NCBI GenBank assembly: GCA_014904985.1
Contig: MU129091.1
Span: forward strand, 1-64,000
DNA from: Hydnum rufescens UP504
Taxonomy: Eukaryota; Basidiomycota; Agaricomycetes; Cantharellales; Hydnaceae
DNA: 64,000 bases
Reading direction: 5' to 3'
Each line of letters begins with the position of its first letter. The first letter of the stretch is position 1. The notes beneath the pieces were generated by a model, which saw only the letters and a list, made by a program, of their open reading frames with translations, did no database searches and was not told the origin of the DNA. Below are positions 13,333 to 23,289 of this stretch, piece after piece. A program made the translations under genes and the position numbers.

Positions 13333-14941
13333 GACTGCATTATTACATCATCTTGTTATTTTTCTTTTGTTCTCACCTATGACTCACATATGACTCACCC
13401 ATGGGGGAGTCATATTTCTTAAACACAGCCACCTTCAGAAAGGTATAAAAGCTGGTAGATTTCCTGTACCCCACACAATCATCTCCTCTCTGGAAATCAT
13501 TACTGTCAACCACTGTCAACTTTTCTGCTTGCCTCTAAAGAACAGTCTATCTATAAGCCATCTGGAGCTAAGTCATCTTCAAGGTTGTTGAGACAAAGCC
13601 ACTGGTAGCCCTCTACGCGAATCACCAAAGCCAAGGATAGTTGCAGGACCTAAGGTTAGAGTTGCTGGACATCCAAGGAAAAGTAAGCATAACGAAATAC
13701 GTATCAGGTTTTGAAGAAAGAAGAAAGAAACATACTAACAAGACTAACCAAGCACTGACCAGTCTATAACCCACAGATATCCGCATTTTGACCAGGAGAA
13801 CATAAACAAGAATACACAAATATCAGTAAACAGACCAACACAACACGAATGACGTATAAGCCTTTCTATAAGCATCCCACACGACGTATAAGCCTTTCTA
13901 CAAGCATCCTACACGATATATCATTGACTACAGCTAGTCCATATCCCTTCCTATTCTCCACTGAACACCATACACATCTTACAGAGTGTGATCAACCATT
14001 GAAGCAAACCAGCCCAACGAATAACAACAGAAATACAGTCTCCCATCTACACACTGGCTGAACCAGATTTTGATTTGACAGTCATCGGAGCTCCCAACCC
14101 TTCTTCTATATCACCGTGCGATCCTGAAGCAGCAATGGACGAGAGGCCTAGAAATATCAAAAAATAAGATTGTGAATGTTTATGATTATTAACCAAGTTT
14201 CACAAGGATGGTTCATACCAATGTGAAATCAGAGGAACCAATATACATGAAAAGTCAGTCAAACAGTTACATTGAGTTGGGGCAATGTCCGGAGTTCACC
14301 GCGTACCCACATCGCTACGCAGCACAATGCATGAGGTCTAGAAGCATCAAAAAAATGAGATTACGAACATTTATTATTAACCAAATTTCACGACGATTGG
14401 TCCATACTGATCCAAAATCGGATGAGCCAGTATGTGTATCTTAGTATAGGGGGCTACAGTCATAATTATGGGGCATAGTTCTCTGGTATTTTCAAAATAT
14501 GTTCTTATATACTAGGTCTAAAACACTCTATATTACATTGTTATACCTCATCCAACCTGAAAATAGTTATGAGTCCAATAAGATTTCAATTTATGGTACT
14601 TGTGTGATTGCACTGCCTTCAAAGGGTCATATCCCGGTTTTTATTGTGCAGAAACTTTCAATAGTAAGGGATGAGATTATTCCCCGAGTTACAGGGCTAA
14701 TAATCCTCATGAAAGTGATATATCGCACTGCCCTTTTGATGCTTAACTGCATTGGGTTTAAATACGTCACAATGCTCATTGTTTTCCCCCTAAGAATTAC
14801 TTTTATATTTGTACATTGTGTTTCTCTTGCCAATGTACAGTCTGGTATACTCATCACATATGTATGCAATTTTGAGCGCTTATTGATATGAGTCTGTTTA
14901 TTTAGTTTCCATGGCATTGAGTGACTTTCCGGAACCAAACC

Positions 14942-15526
14942 ATGTCGCACGTCCCCCTCTGTCATTGTTCCTTCCTCGGTATGTTGTACTCATTGTTATG
15001 GACAGTATGGACTGATAGGATCAGCCAAGCTGAGGGTATCCAAGTCAGATGACAATCCCAACGAGGAGTACTATGCCTGTATGAATCGGGGTACTCCACA
15101 CCCAGCTTGCAAATTTTTCGGTATGTTACTCTGCGGATATTCTGAGACTTTCACTGATGGTATCTCTTTTTCAGTCTGGGTCAATCAAGACACTACCATT
15201 GGATTTTCTTCCTCGCTGCTATCTGCACCTTCGACACCTAAGCATATGTATACAGCTTTTTGTTCACTCGCTTCTTACATAATCTTTTACCAGGACAAGG
15301 ACCATCGACAACCCCAAGAACTCCTACAACAACCCCGAGAACTCCTACAACAACCTCAAGGGTCGCTCCTGCTGCAATGGATCTAAGTCTTCAGGTTGAG
15401 GAATTGGAGATGGAAAGGGATAGATTTGAGGACTCAGCCATACGGGCACAGTACGAGCTTACTCTGGTCACTGGTAAGTACAATGAGCTGAGGGCTAAGC
15501 TTGTTGCCCTACTTGAAGACGCTTAG
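14942..15526 (+). CDS. GRF-type zinc-finger/coiled-coil protein, KDZ-associated, copy 2
   Basis: This is the second copy of the small GRF gene, with the same four-exon layout and open throughout when spliced. It starts MSHVPLCHCSFL, then has the zinc-finger core with NPNEEYYAC and PHPACKFFVWV, a duplicated TTPRTP linker and the coiled coil ending ALLEDA. Compared with copy 1 it keeps CpG where copy 1 has TpG or CpA (TCGCACGTCC against TTGCACATCC at the start), so it is the better candidate for a working gene. It precedes the first KDZ exon by about 80 bp, on the same strand. Binding of nucleic acid during transposition is inferred from the GRF fold and position only. Confidence 0.7.
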
Positions 15527-15605
15527 GAATTTTCTACTCGTTACCACCTGTCCTAGAATAGTTTTCGGAGAGTCCCAAAGGTCTCTTTCCTTTCTTGCTC
15601 CATTT

Positions 15606-15738
15606 ATGTCTTCGCTTGGCCGAAAGGCAAAAGCATTGGTGAGTGCAATAGGAAGAAATTCGAAGCCACAAATCAACTGTCGTTGTCCAAACAGCGGAAG
15701 GGCAACGAGGAGGCACTCCTCCATCCACGACAGCCAGA
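15606..15738 (+). CDS. KDZ transposase, younger copy, first exon (cut by assembly gap)
   Basis: It opens with MSSLGRKAKAL, intact here but stopped in the older copy. It runs to CCATCCACGACAGCCAGA, where 25 Ns begin. The older copy shows that the next bases should be CAGAGGATCCATATC; that sequence resumes at about 17,283 (GATCCATATCGAGTTATCCC). This exon and 17,283-20,829 therefore look like one gene split by 1.5 kb of foreign order. Confidence 0.65.
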
Positions 15739-15763
15739 NNNNNNNNNNNNNNNNNNNNNNNNN
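15739..15763. other. Assembly gap of 25 Ns
   Basis: Twenty-five consecutive Ns. The sequence on the left is the younger KDZ copy and the sequence on the right is the older one. The join is not supported by sequence and the order around it should be treated as provisional. Confidence 1.
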
Positions 15764-17258
15764 TGCGATTCGGAACAAATTGCCCTCTAATGCTGGTTGA
15801 AGCACAAGGCCGCAGAGTTGGACATTAGTGCCCCAGACACCAATGACAAATGTGAACCTGGAATGCCGATCCCAATCATGCGCTGACTTGTGCGGCGAAT
15901 CATTCATTGCTGCCGACAGCGATCATGTTAAGGCTTCGACAGCCTACTTCTCTGATACTGGCATGATGGCGATTTTTGTCAGGGCGACACTGCCGTCGAA
16001 GCCACAAACAGAAAGAGGGAAGAGATTAATTAACCACACACTATCGCAGTGGGAATCCTGAGTATACACCACACAACAAGGGACACACAAGTCTCGCACC
16101 TATCGCAGTGGGAATCCTGAGAGATCAAAACTGGTGATCCCCCAACTGCGAAGGGCTATAAATACTATTTCCTGCACACAGCCTCCAACCTTCCAGAGCC
16201 TTCCGCCGTCTTCCATAACCTTCCGGATCCTCCTAGAATGCCGGCTCCACAGCCCATCAGTCAGCCTCCACAGCCACCATCACTAAGCCTCACTAAGCTG
16301 ACGCAGCCGTGTTACGAATCCTGTGCGCACCTCCACATGGCTATGCCCCAACTTCCATATGTATCCCCTTAGCGTATGTACTTCCAAGGCAGTGTACGCC
16401 TGGTACTCCAAAGGTGTCCAAAGTGTCAAATGACCGTAATGACGTGGATGGAGTACGGATTGGGACAGGTGATGTGGATTCAGGGACTGGGGGTAGAGGA
16501 GGAGGAGGGGGGAGTCTGGATTGGCAACTCCATGGACTCACATGGGGAGCGAGGGAACGACAGGTGCTGACAAGGGCGCCAATGCTGCCACTGGTTGACT
16601 ACCCAGCCCATAGCCCGCTGGCCGAGGCCTGATAGAACAAGGGCAATAAATAATAAGAGAAATGCCAATAATGGCAAGGATGACAATAACCCCTGTAGTG
16701 AATGGAGGGAGAGGGAGACAAGAGCATTTGAGGAAGTAGGCACCATATGATAGAGTCGATGAAGAATGATACTCTGACGGTAAGTCCTTAGGCGGAAGCA
16801 AATGTCAATTTGATCCTGACAAATTTTGTGCCATCATGATAATAGTCCTTTTCTGGGCTAATATGTGGACTGCTGGCGAGAAGCAGTTCTTTGCATTAGC
16901 ACTGCTTGCTGCCATCATGGCTGAGCTCCCTTCAGATTGGACACTCAGGTCTTTATATGATATCACATGTCAAATGCACCAAACGTCTGATCAAGTGGGA
17001 TTTCTTGCCTGAGTATCTCCCCGAATCCTCTTCGGCGTCTCTGTTTTCCATGCATACGGACACCAGTGGGTCTGCCAATTATGGTACCACCCACGAACAG
17101 GCCAGGATCTGGGGACTACTCAGATGGAGAAGGGCTGTGAACGGTTTTTGGAGCATGCTTCATTGACTTATTCCCATTTTGTGCATCACCAGGGGTAAGC
17201 TCTCCATTCCCATTTCAGGGCATCACAGTACTAATATTCAACATATCATAGTTCCATC
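15764..17258 (+). pseudogene. KDZ transposase, older copy, 3' part, interrupted by a solo LTR
   Basis: Segments 15,764-15,975 and 16,823-17,258 match the younger copy at 18,674-19,315. They start TGCGATTCGGAAC, exactly where the older 5' part stops at 11,267. The segment is CpG-depleted like that part (AATGCTGGTTGAAGCAC against AACGCCGGGTCGAAGCGC). Readable motifs are AYFSDTGMMAI before the insertion and then FWANMWTAGEKQFFALALLA, FHAYGH-like and the ERFW-equivalent region, with several frameshifts. The match ends near 17,258. The next 25 bp, up to 17,282, match nothing else here. Confidence 0.75.
15976..16822. mobile_element. Solo LTR (about 847 bp) inside the older KDZ copy
   Basis: The insertion is exact when compared with the uninterrupted copy at 18,887. 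Its ends are complementary, TTGTCAGG...CCTGACAA, containing the TG...CA typical of LTRs, and it is flanked by ATTT on both sides. Inside are a TATA-like box (GGCTATAAATAC at about 16,145) and two copies of CTATCGCAGTGGGAATCCTG (about 16,045 and 16,100). No pol or gag coding is present. A short non-autonomous DNA element is the alternative; the TG...CA ends and promoter favour an LTR. Confidence 0.65.
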
Positions 17259-17282
17259 GTTCGCAAGTAACTCTCTTCTTTT

Positions 17283-20200
17283 GATCCATATCGAGTTATC
17301 CCTGGCAATGAACTACCATCTGAACGGAGTTTGAATAGGAGGAAGCACAACGGTGTCGTTTTCCTTGGAAGGGGTGCTGATGGTCAGTCAATGTATCAGC
17401 AGGCTGGGCTCCCCCACTCGCAAGGTCCCCAATCTCTGTCGACACCTCCATTCAGCCCGACACCGACAGTTTTTTCAACTTTGACTACGGATTTGATGCG
17501 ATGGATTACCGTGTGCCCCAAGATCCCCATCCTATCCTTCACCCACGAGAAAGCCGGCACCTTATCAAAGACTGACAATCCCGTCACTCTCGCCGGCGAT
17601 ACGGTGCTGCTCACAAATGGAACACTATCATTCTCCCGAATTTAATTCAGTCCTTACATGGCCTTTCATGTGGCCACGAATTCTGGGCGTGATTGTGTCC
17701 CAAGTCCTCCCAAGATGAACCTGTGTAGCTGTGGAGAGCCCAACGTCAGGCTTGAGGTTACATGTGTCCGCCTAAAACGTATGTCTTTTGATCCGCTGAT
17801 GGAAACTGAATACTTATCCATATTCTTGCAGGTGTCGACTCAATCGTACTGTATGTCTGCAAATGTCTGCCAGCACCTCGGCAACTCATCGAACACGGAC
17901 TATTTCCATGTGCTCCGGTCTTTCCTAAGCTCGCTGTTGAGCTTGATATGCTTGAGTTCGCTGCAGGCCTCTTCGTTAATTTGGCCCCTAATGAAACGGC
18001 CTGGGCGGCAACGCTCACAGAATTCCTCAGTACTCGAGGCTACATCTTCACTTTTTCCGTGAGTGTTTGGGATTCAACTACACCCCTACTGTATCTAATG
18101 TTTATATCACAAAGGATTCGCTTCGGCGACGCTTCAGAAATGCGCTTGCACAGTACCAGGTGCTGATGCAGGTTGTTGAAGCTGAGGTCAGCAAATCTGT
18201 CGAGGTCGCCCGGAATCTAGCTCTTGCTGCCTCTGTGACACTATCTGCCCAACATTTCAAGGCGGAGCTTCCAACGCTTGATGAATCTACACCGCTCTTT
18301 GACCGCTCTTACCTCAATGGCCAAAGCGAGGATGGCCACGTCCCACAATTGAAAAATGGCGAGGCTCATCAGCGCCCCAGTGCATACCTTCGTTCTCGCT
18401 GCCCTCTTTGCTTTGGAGGGAGACCCCCAGTACCTCAAGAGAACACGTTGGTACATTTATGATAGACATTTTGAACTTGCACTAACTGGACACTCATTCC
18501 AGACCACATGCCGTGGTCTGCATAGATGCCAACTTCCAGCAGAAGCGGAATCATGACAAGGATCGTCGAAAAGGCCACGAGAAGGAAGAGGGCATGAGGG
18601 ATCCCCCGATATTCAGCCCACACACTGTCCAGATATCAGAAGCTAATCTGAAGGAGTGGGAGGCCAATGTCGATGCGATTCGGAACAAATTGCCCTCTAA
18701 CGCCGGGTCGAAGCGCAAGGCCGCAGAGTTGGACGTTAGTGCCCCGGACACCGACGACAAATGCGAACCTGGAATGCCGATCCCCAACTCATGCGCCGAC
18801 TTGTGCGGCGAATCATTCATTGCCGCCGACAGCGATCGTGTTAAGGCTTCGACAGCCTACTTCTCTGATACCGGCATGATGGCGATTTTGTGCCGTCATG
18901 ATATAGTCCTTTTCTGGGCTAATATGTGGACCGCTGGCGAGAAGCAGTTCTTTGCATTAGCACTGCTTGCTGCCATCATGGCCGAGCTCCCTTCAGATTG
19001 GACACTCAGGTTCTTATATGATATCGCATGTCAAATGCACCGAAGTCTGATCAAGTGGGATTTCTTGCCCGAGTATCTCCCCCGAATCCTCTTCGGCGTC
19101 TCTGTTTTCCATGCATACGGACACCAGTGGGTCTGCCAATTATGGTACCACCCACGAAAGGCCGGGATCTGGGGACTCTCGGATGGAGAGGGCTGTGAAC
19201 GGTTTTGGAGCATGCTTCGTCGACTTATTCCCGTTTTGCGCATCACAGGGGTAAGCTCTCCATTCCCATTTCAGGGTATCACGTACTAATAGTTCAACAT
19301 ATCATAGTTCCATCGTCGTCAGTACATATTGAATCTCCAGATCACCCATATTCACGGAATACAATTGATGGGTATGGCTGAGTGGCTTCAACGACGTATC
19401 ACCAAAACAACGAAGCGTCTTGTAGATGCTCAGCCGAAGCTTGAGGCCTGCGGCCACTCCTCCTCATTCCTTCGTCAGCAGTTCGCTGAGCAGCGCATCT
19501 ATCAGAGCAAGCCTATTACTCGTATGCCCTTCCGAACTACTTATCTAATGCCTGCCCTAATCAAACATTGGAATAGGGCAATCGAAAAATAGCAGTATAA
19601 AAGCCATAGAGAAGATCGTCGCTTTACGAGAATCCGCCTCTGCCATGAAGGTCGCGATTGCATCACTCGAGAGCGAGCTTATGAAATACATCTTGACTGA
19701 TTCCATCGCAGTCAGTAGCGCTCGATTTGACATACTGACTGAGCATTGAGGCAAAAACTCGTGTCCTCACCCGTCTCCAGAAAGACATCGACATCGCGAC
19801 AAACCATATCAATCTTCATGACAAAGTTTCTGCAACCAGGCTGAACGAAATCAAAAAGCAGCCGTTTTTCGCATTACAAATGAACATGCGCGCCGTGAAA
19901 GCACGTCTCTGTACTAAGCTTCGAGAGCGAAAGTTCGAGCTCGCAAACCTTGAATGTGCCTATCATAGCAAGCAAACGGGTACGTTCACATTTATGCAAC
20001 CCTGCCCACTATAATCCTGATCATTGAAATGATCACAGACCAGAAAACTCAGTCTCATATTGAAGATGCCATGCACCGTCATGAACCAACGATTACCGGG
20101 CTTGCTAAGAAGTACAACAGCATGTTGAAGCAAATGGTGCAATTGCGAATGACTGATACAGTGGCCGCCAATGCGATCCTCCCTCCTGCCATCGTCCTCA

Positions 20201-20829
20201 AGACCCTTTTCAAGCTGGATGTCGACGATGACACCTGGCATGATGTCGGGTTAGAGGACCTGGAGGAATTCGGGGGTGTTCTGCCTCCCTGGCTGAGTGA
20301 TGACACGGTTCGAGCTGGTATACGTTTCAACCAAGAGGTTCTGAACTGTAAGGGTGAACTTGCACGCTGTCATACGGAATGTGCGGCGATGCAAACCTGG
20401 TTTGAAGAAGAGTACGAGGCTACCAGCTTTGCCGAGCAATACACACCAGGTGGGCACAGGCATGTATTATTGATTCATACTGGTATTTACAGTCTTCCAG
20501 ATGCAGATTTGAAGTATCACCTTCAAATTCGTCTGTGGAGCTTGGGAGCACTAGGTGAGATGTGGCAATGAAAGATGCCGGCTTTGGTATCAGTGAGACC
20601 ATGGCCAGAAATGGTTCCAATGACGCTATTTGTACCGACTCATAGGCAACGACTTACTCCTGACAACATCTGCTCAACACCTAACGATGACCTCGATATC
20701 CAGTCATCAGATGATGATGACGAGACAGAGCTGGAGCCAGCAACTATCTGTGACACACATGTTATGGAGGAGATAGATCGCCAAGCACGAGAGCAGGTGT
20801 GGGAGGCAGGAGAAGGTGATCCTGAGTAA
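17283..20829 (+). CDS. KDZ transposase, younger and apparently intact copy
   Basis: A multi-exon transposase with an RNase H-like core that would cut and move the element. Features in order: an N-terminal segment (about 17,283-17,645); a Cys cluster, CSCGEPNVRLEVTC (about 17,725); an alpha-helical segment LIEHGLFPCAPVFPKLA and EFLSTRGYIF; the CPLCFGG ribbon; a first catalytic Asp in VCIDANFQQKRN (about 18,515); AYFSDTGMMAI; LYDIACQMHRSLIKWDFL; FHAYGHQWVCQLWYHPRK; and the catalytic Glu segment LSDGEGCERFWSM (about 19,180). The C-terminal helical tail includes LFKLDVDDDTWHDVG and PPWLSDDTVRAGI. Introns such as 19,526-19,577 (gtatgc...ggaatag) and a 40-nt one at about 19,711-19,750 restore the frame. 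The sequence is CpG-rich, with Arg codons kept where the older copy has Cys, Trp or stop. The stop is at 20,827. The 5' exon is displaced to 15,606. Confidence 0.85.
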
Positions 20830-20954
20830 TACCTCTTTTCAGACAATGACTCGACATAGCTCACTGTCATCTTCATCAGCTCCCTCTCATCATATTTCCT
20901 CCCGCTTTCGTCCCTCCCTCTCTATGGGCCTTATCATTTCATCTGTCCTATTTT

Positions 20955-22199
20955 CATGTGTTTCCTGGGCCGCCCTTACATTCCTTGTGTCATTCTTCTA
21001 TTTCTTGCATTATCCTTCCACTTCCCGCATCATCCTTGTGTTTTTCACATCATCCTTGCATTTTTCAGGTCATCCGTCAGTTTCCTGCGCTGCCCTTGCA
21101 CTTGTCACTGTTGCCATTGTGCTCCTTGTGCCATCCTTGCATACCTCGCTTCCTCGCGTATCTTGCACCACCCTTGCGTATCTCGCATCACCCTTGCATA
21201 TCTCGCATCATCGTTGCATTCCTTGCATTGTCGTCACATTTCTTGGACTGTCGTCACATTTCTTGCATCGTCCTTGCATTTCTCGCATCATCCTTGCATT
21301 TCTCACATCGTCCTCACATTTCTCACATCGTCCTCACGTTTCTCACATTGTCCTCGCATTTCTCACATTGTCCTCGCATTTCTTACATCATCCTCACATT
21401 TCTCACATCGTCCTCGCATTTCTTGCATCATCCTTGTGTTTCTTGAATGATCCTTGGATTCCTCACATCATCCTTGCATGTGTCCTTGTGCTCTTTGCAC
21501 TATCCCTGTGTTTCTCATGTTATCCTCCAGTTTTTGTGACATCCTTCAGTCTCTTGCATTGTCGTCCCATTTCTCACATCATCCATACATTTTTTGCATC
21601 GTCCATCCATTTTTTGTGTGGTCCATATGTTTTTCGCATCATCCATACATTTTTCGCATCATCCATATGTTTTTCGCGTCGTCCATCCATTTTTCACATC
21701 ATCCATCTGTTTTTCGGATTGTCCTTACTTTCTTCATACTATCCTTTCCGTTTCAGCGCCACCATTGCATTTTTTTTACATTGCCCTCGTATTTCTCGCG
21801 TTGCCTTCATGTTTCCCATGCCCCCTTCCATTTCCTATCCCTACTGCTTTAGATCCCTGATGTCATGATATCTCTGTGATGACATGTTAGAAAAAAAAAA
21901 GAGCAAGTACGTGTGGACTTAGAAAAAAAAAGTGTGCACAGAGATAAAGAAATCCGGGATCGCCGATGTGGTGGACTTGGGGAAACTCACAGTACTATCC
22001 CCAGGGCAGGTGTTCATGGCCCCATGGCCTAAAAAAATTTCTGGCATGGGCCCATGGAGCCTAAAATTGTATGAGGTTCCATGGGCCCATGCTAGGCTCG
22101 TAGAGTACGTGGGACCATGGCAAAATGAGCCTATTAGGTAGGCTATTCTACCAGAAAAACCAGACCTAACTAGGTACCGAAGTAGGGCTGCCTAAGGTG
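20955..22199 (-). repeat. Right terminal inverted repeat arm of the KDZ element, with minisatellite
   Basis: This is the inverted counterpart of 2,097-3,255. About 20,955-21,820 hold the 20-bp array in reverse (CATTGTCCTCGCATTTCTCA type), beginning about 125 bp after the transposase stop. About 21,830-22,199 hold the unique terminal part, ending GCTGCCTAAGGTG. The 350-residue Ser/His/Phe-rich frame crossing it is a repeat artefact. Confidence 0.85.
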
Positions 22200-22790
22200 A
22201 CAGCTAACCCCTGGGTGCTGTTTTTTTTTTTCATAGATGCGGCAGTATGTCGGGAATCTAGCATCCAACTCCCCTAAAACCTTCTGTCCTGCAGCGAGAA
22301 GTCAAGCAGCATGACGATAGTATCCTAAGCCTTCTGCCTTTAATTACCATCTTCAATGGTAGTGTTTGACACGGCTTTCACCGTGAGAAACGCCCCCATC
22401 CATCGATTATAGTATGGTATAAAAGTGGTTCTGTGTGGGCTCTCATTAGTAGCAATGGGTAAAGCCGCATATTGTACGAGCACGAACATTTGAGTCTGTT
22501 GTAGCATAGTTTCGGATACGGGTACCTCGTATGTTCGTTGAGTGTGAGCCTCTCCATTGAATTGCGAGCCCTAATCTTTTCTTCGCGGCATCCCTTGGAC
22601 ATTCTTAAACTTGGCATACCAAGCAAGGAGATCATGACGAAGCAGTAGGGTGGATGCGGCCGAGTGGAAAGCTGTAGAATGGAGAGGACGCTGGATCTTC
22701 GACCTCTCCATCAAGCTGTCATTGACGGAATTTAGTCGCGCTGGCTTCGTGAATCATTTTTCACATGAGATTCCGTGTGTTTTCGAAGGC
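22200..22790 (-). pseudogene. MutY adenine DNA glycosylase fragment, copy A
   Basis: Reading leftward, this fragment has AAQKVLGEL and then a damaged HPGV in place of the helix-hairpin-helix LPGVGRYTAG. It is cut off at 22,200 by the transposon end, exactly within the hairpin segment that copies B and C retain. The N-terminal MALGKR exon found in B and C is missing. MutY removes adenine opposite 8-oxoguanine; this remnant cannot. Confidence 0.65.
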
Positions 22791-23289
22791 CGGGTGCTCT
22801 CTACATAAACACACGTGCCCCTCGACACGGCGGCCTTTCTGGTCCTACTAGTACTTCTCGTGCATCGTACGTGTAAGCCTTTTGACGACGCTTACTCGGA
22901 TCGATAGTTACATCTGAGGGTGAGGGTATCCAGGATAATACAAACCGGTATCCGTGGGACAGAACTTCAATACTTAGAAGCCCAAGCCTCTGCCCCTGTA
23001 GGTTTGATATCCAGAGTAATGAGGAAAATGGGACAGGAAGGCATCTTGCAGGTGGTAGTATCCGCTGAAACTTGGTGATACGCCAAGTTCTTCGGGATTT
23101 ACATGTATCGCTCATTAAACGGCCGAGAGGAGCGGGGCGGGGAGATTAGCACGATCTAGCCCTCTGGTATAACTACTGCATATAGAAGGATTTCACAACC
23201 TTGTTGGGAAAGGAATCAGGATCTATCTATCATCCAAAGAGATGTGATCCAAGCACTTTTTTGTCTCCCCTGTAGTCATCGGAGTTGAG

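Larger units (their letters stand above)
11268..14106. mobile_element. 2.8-kb unrelated insert, LTR-retroelement-like remnant
   Basis: This stretch separates the older KDZ 5' part from the second copy of the GRF block and has no counterpart elsewhere in the window. It starts TGTCACAAAC just after the KDZ break. Positions 11,350-12,300 hold short broken frames (e.g. DYFFVRTSAGNDPNPN, FTMPLELHTIVYRQFDYPYP) that I cannot assign. Positions 12,640-12,990 hold an imperfect repeat of about 160 bp. Positions 13,160-13,560 look like a retroelement promoter/leader: paired 52-bp repeats, several TGACTCA-like boxes and a TATA-like GGTATAAAAGC at about 13,440. I could not find a matching second LTR, so this is a tentative call. 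Confidence 0.4.
2097..22199. mobile_element. KDZ-superfamily DNA transposon, about 20 kb, composite
   Basis: The two ends are near-identical inverted repeats. The left end reads CACCTTAGGCAGCC and the right end reads GGCTGCCTAAGGTG. The match continues inward about 1.2 kb on each side. Inside are KDZ transposase (Kyakuja-Dileera-Zisupton) sequences, a GRF zinc-finger gene in two copies, two unrecognised minus-strand genes, a solo LTR, an unrelated 2.8-kb insert and a 25-N gap. The left flank is a cut Old Yellow Enzyme gene and the right flank a cut MutY copy. I see no target-site duplication: the left flank ends AAGTATGTA and the right flank starts ACAGCTAA. That means the present ends are unlikely to be one clean insertion. 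The KDZ assignment rests on motifs listed under the transposase entries; element boundaries come directly from the inverted repeat. Confidence 0.85.

Noticed and set aside
15509..15907. Open frames running across the N gap
   Set aside because: They depend on unknown bases and join two different transposase copies.
20816..21868. A 350-residue reading frame after the transposase
   Set aside because: It is the right-arm minisatellite read through; composition and periodicity mirror the left arm.
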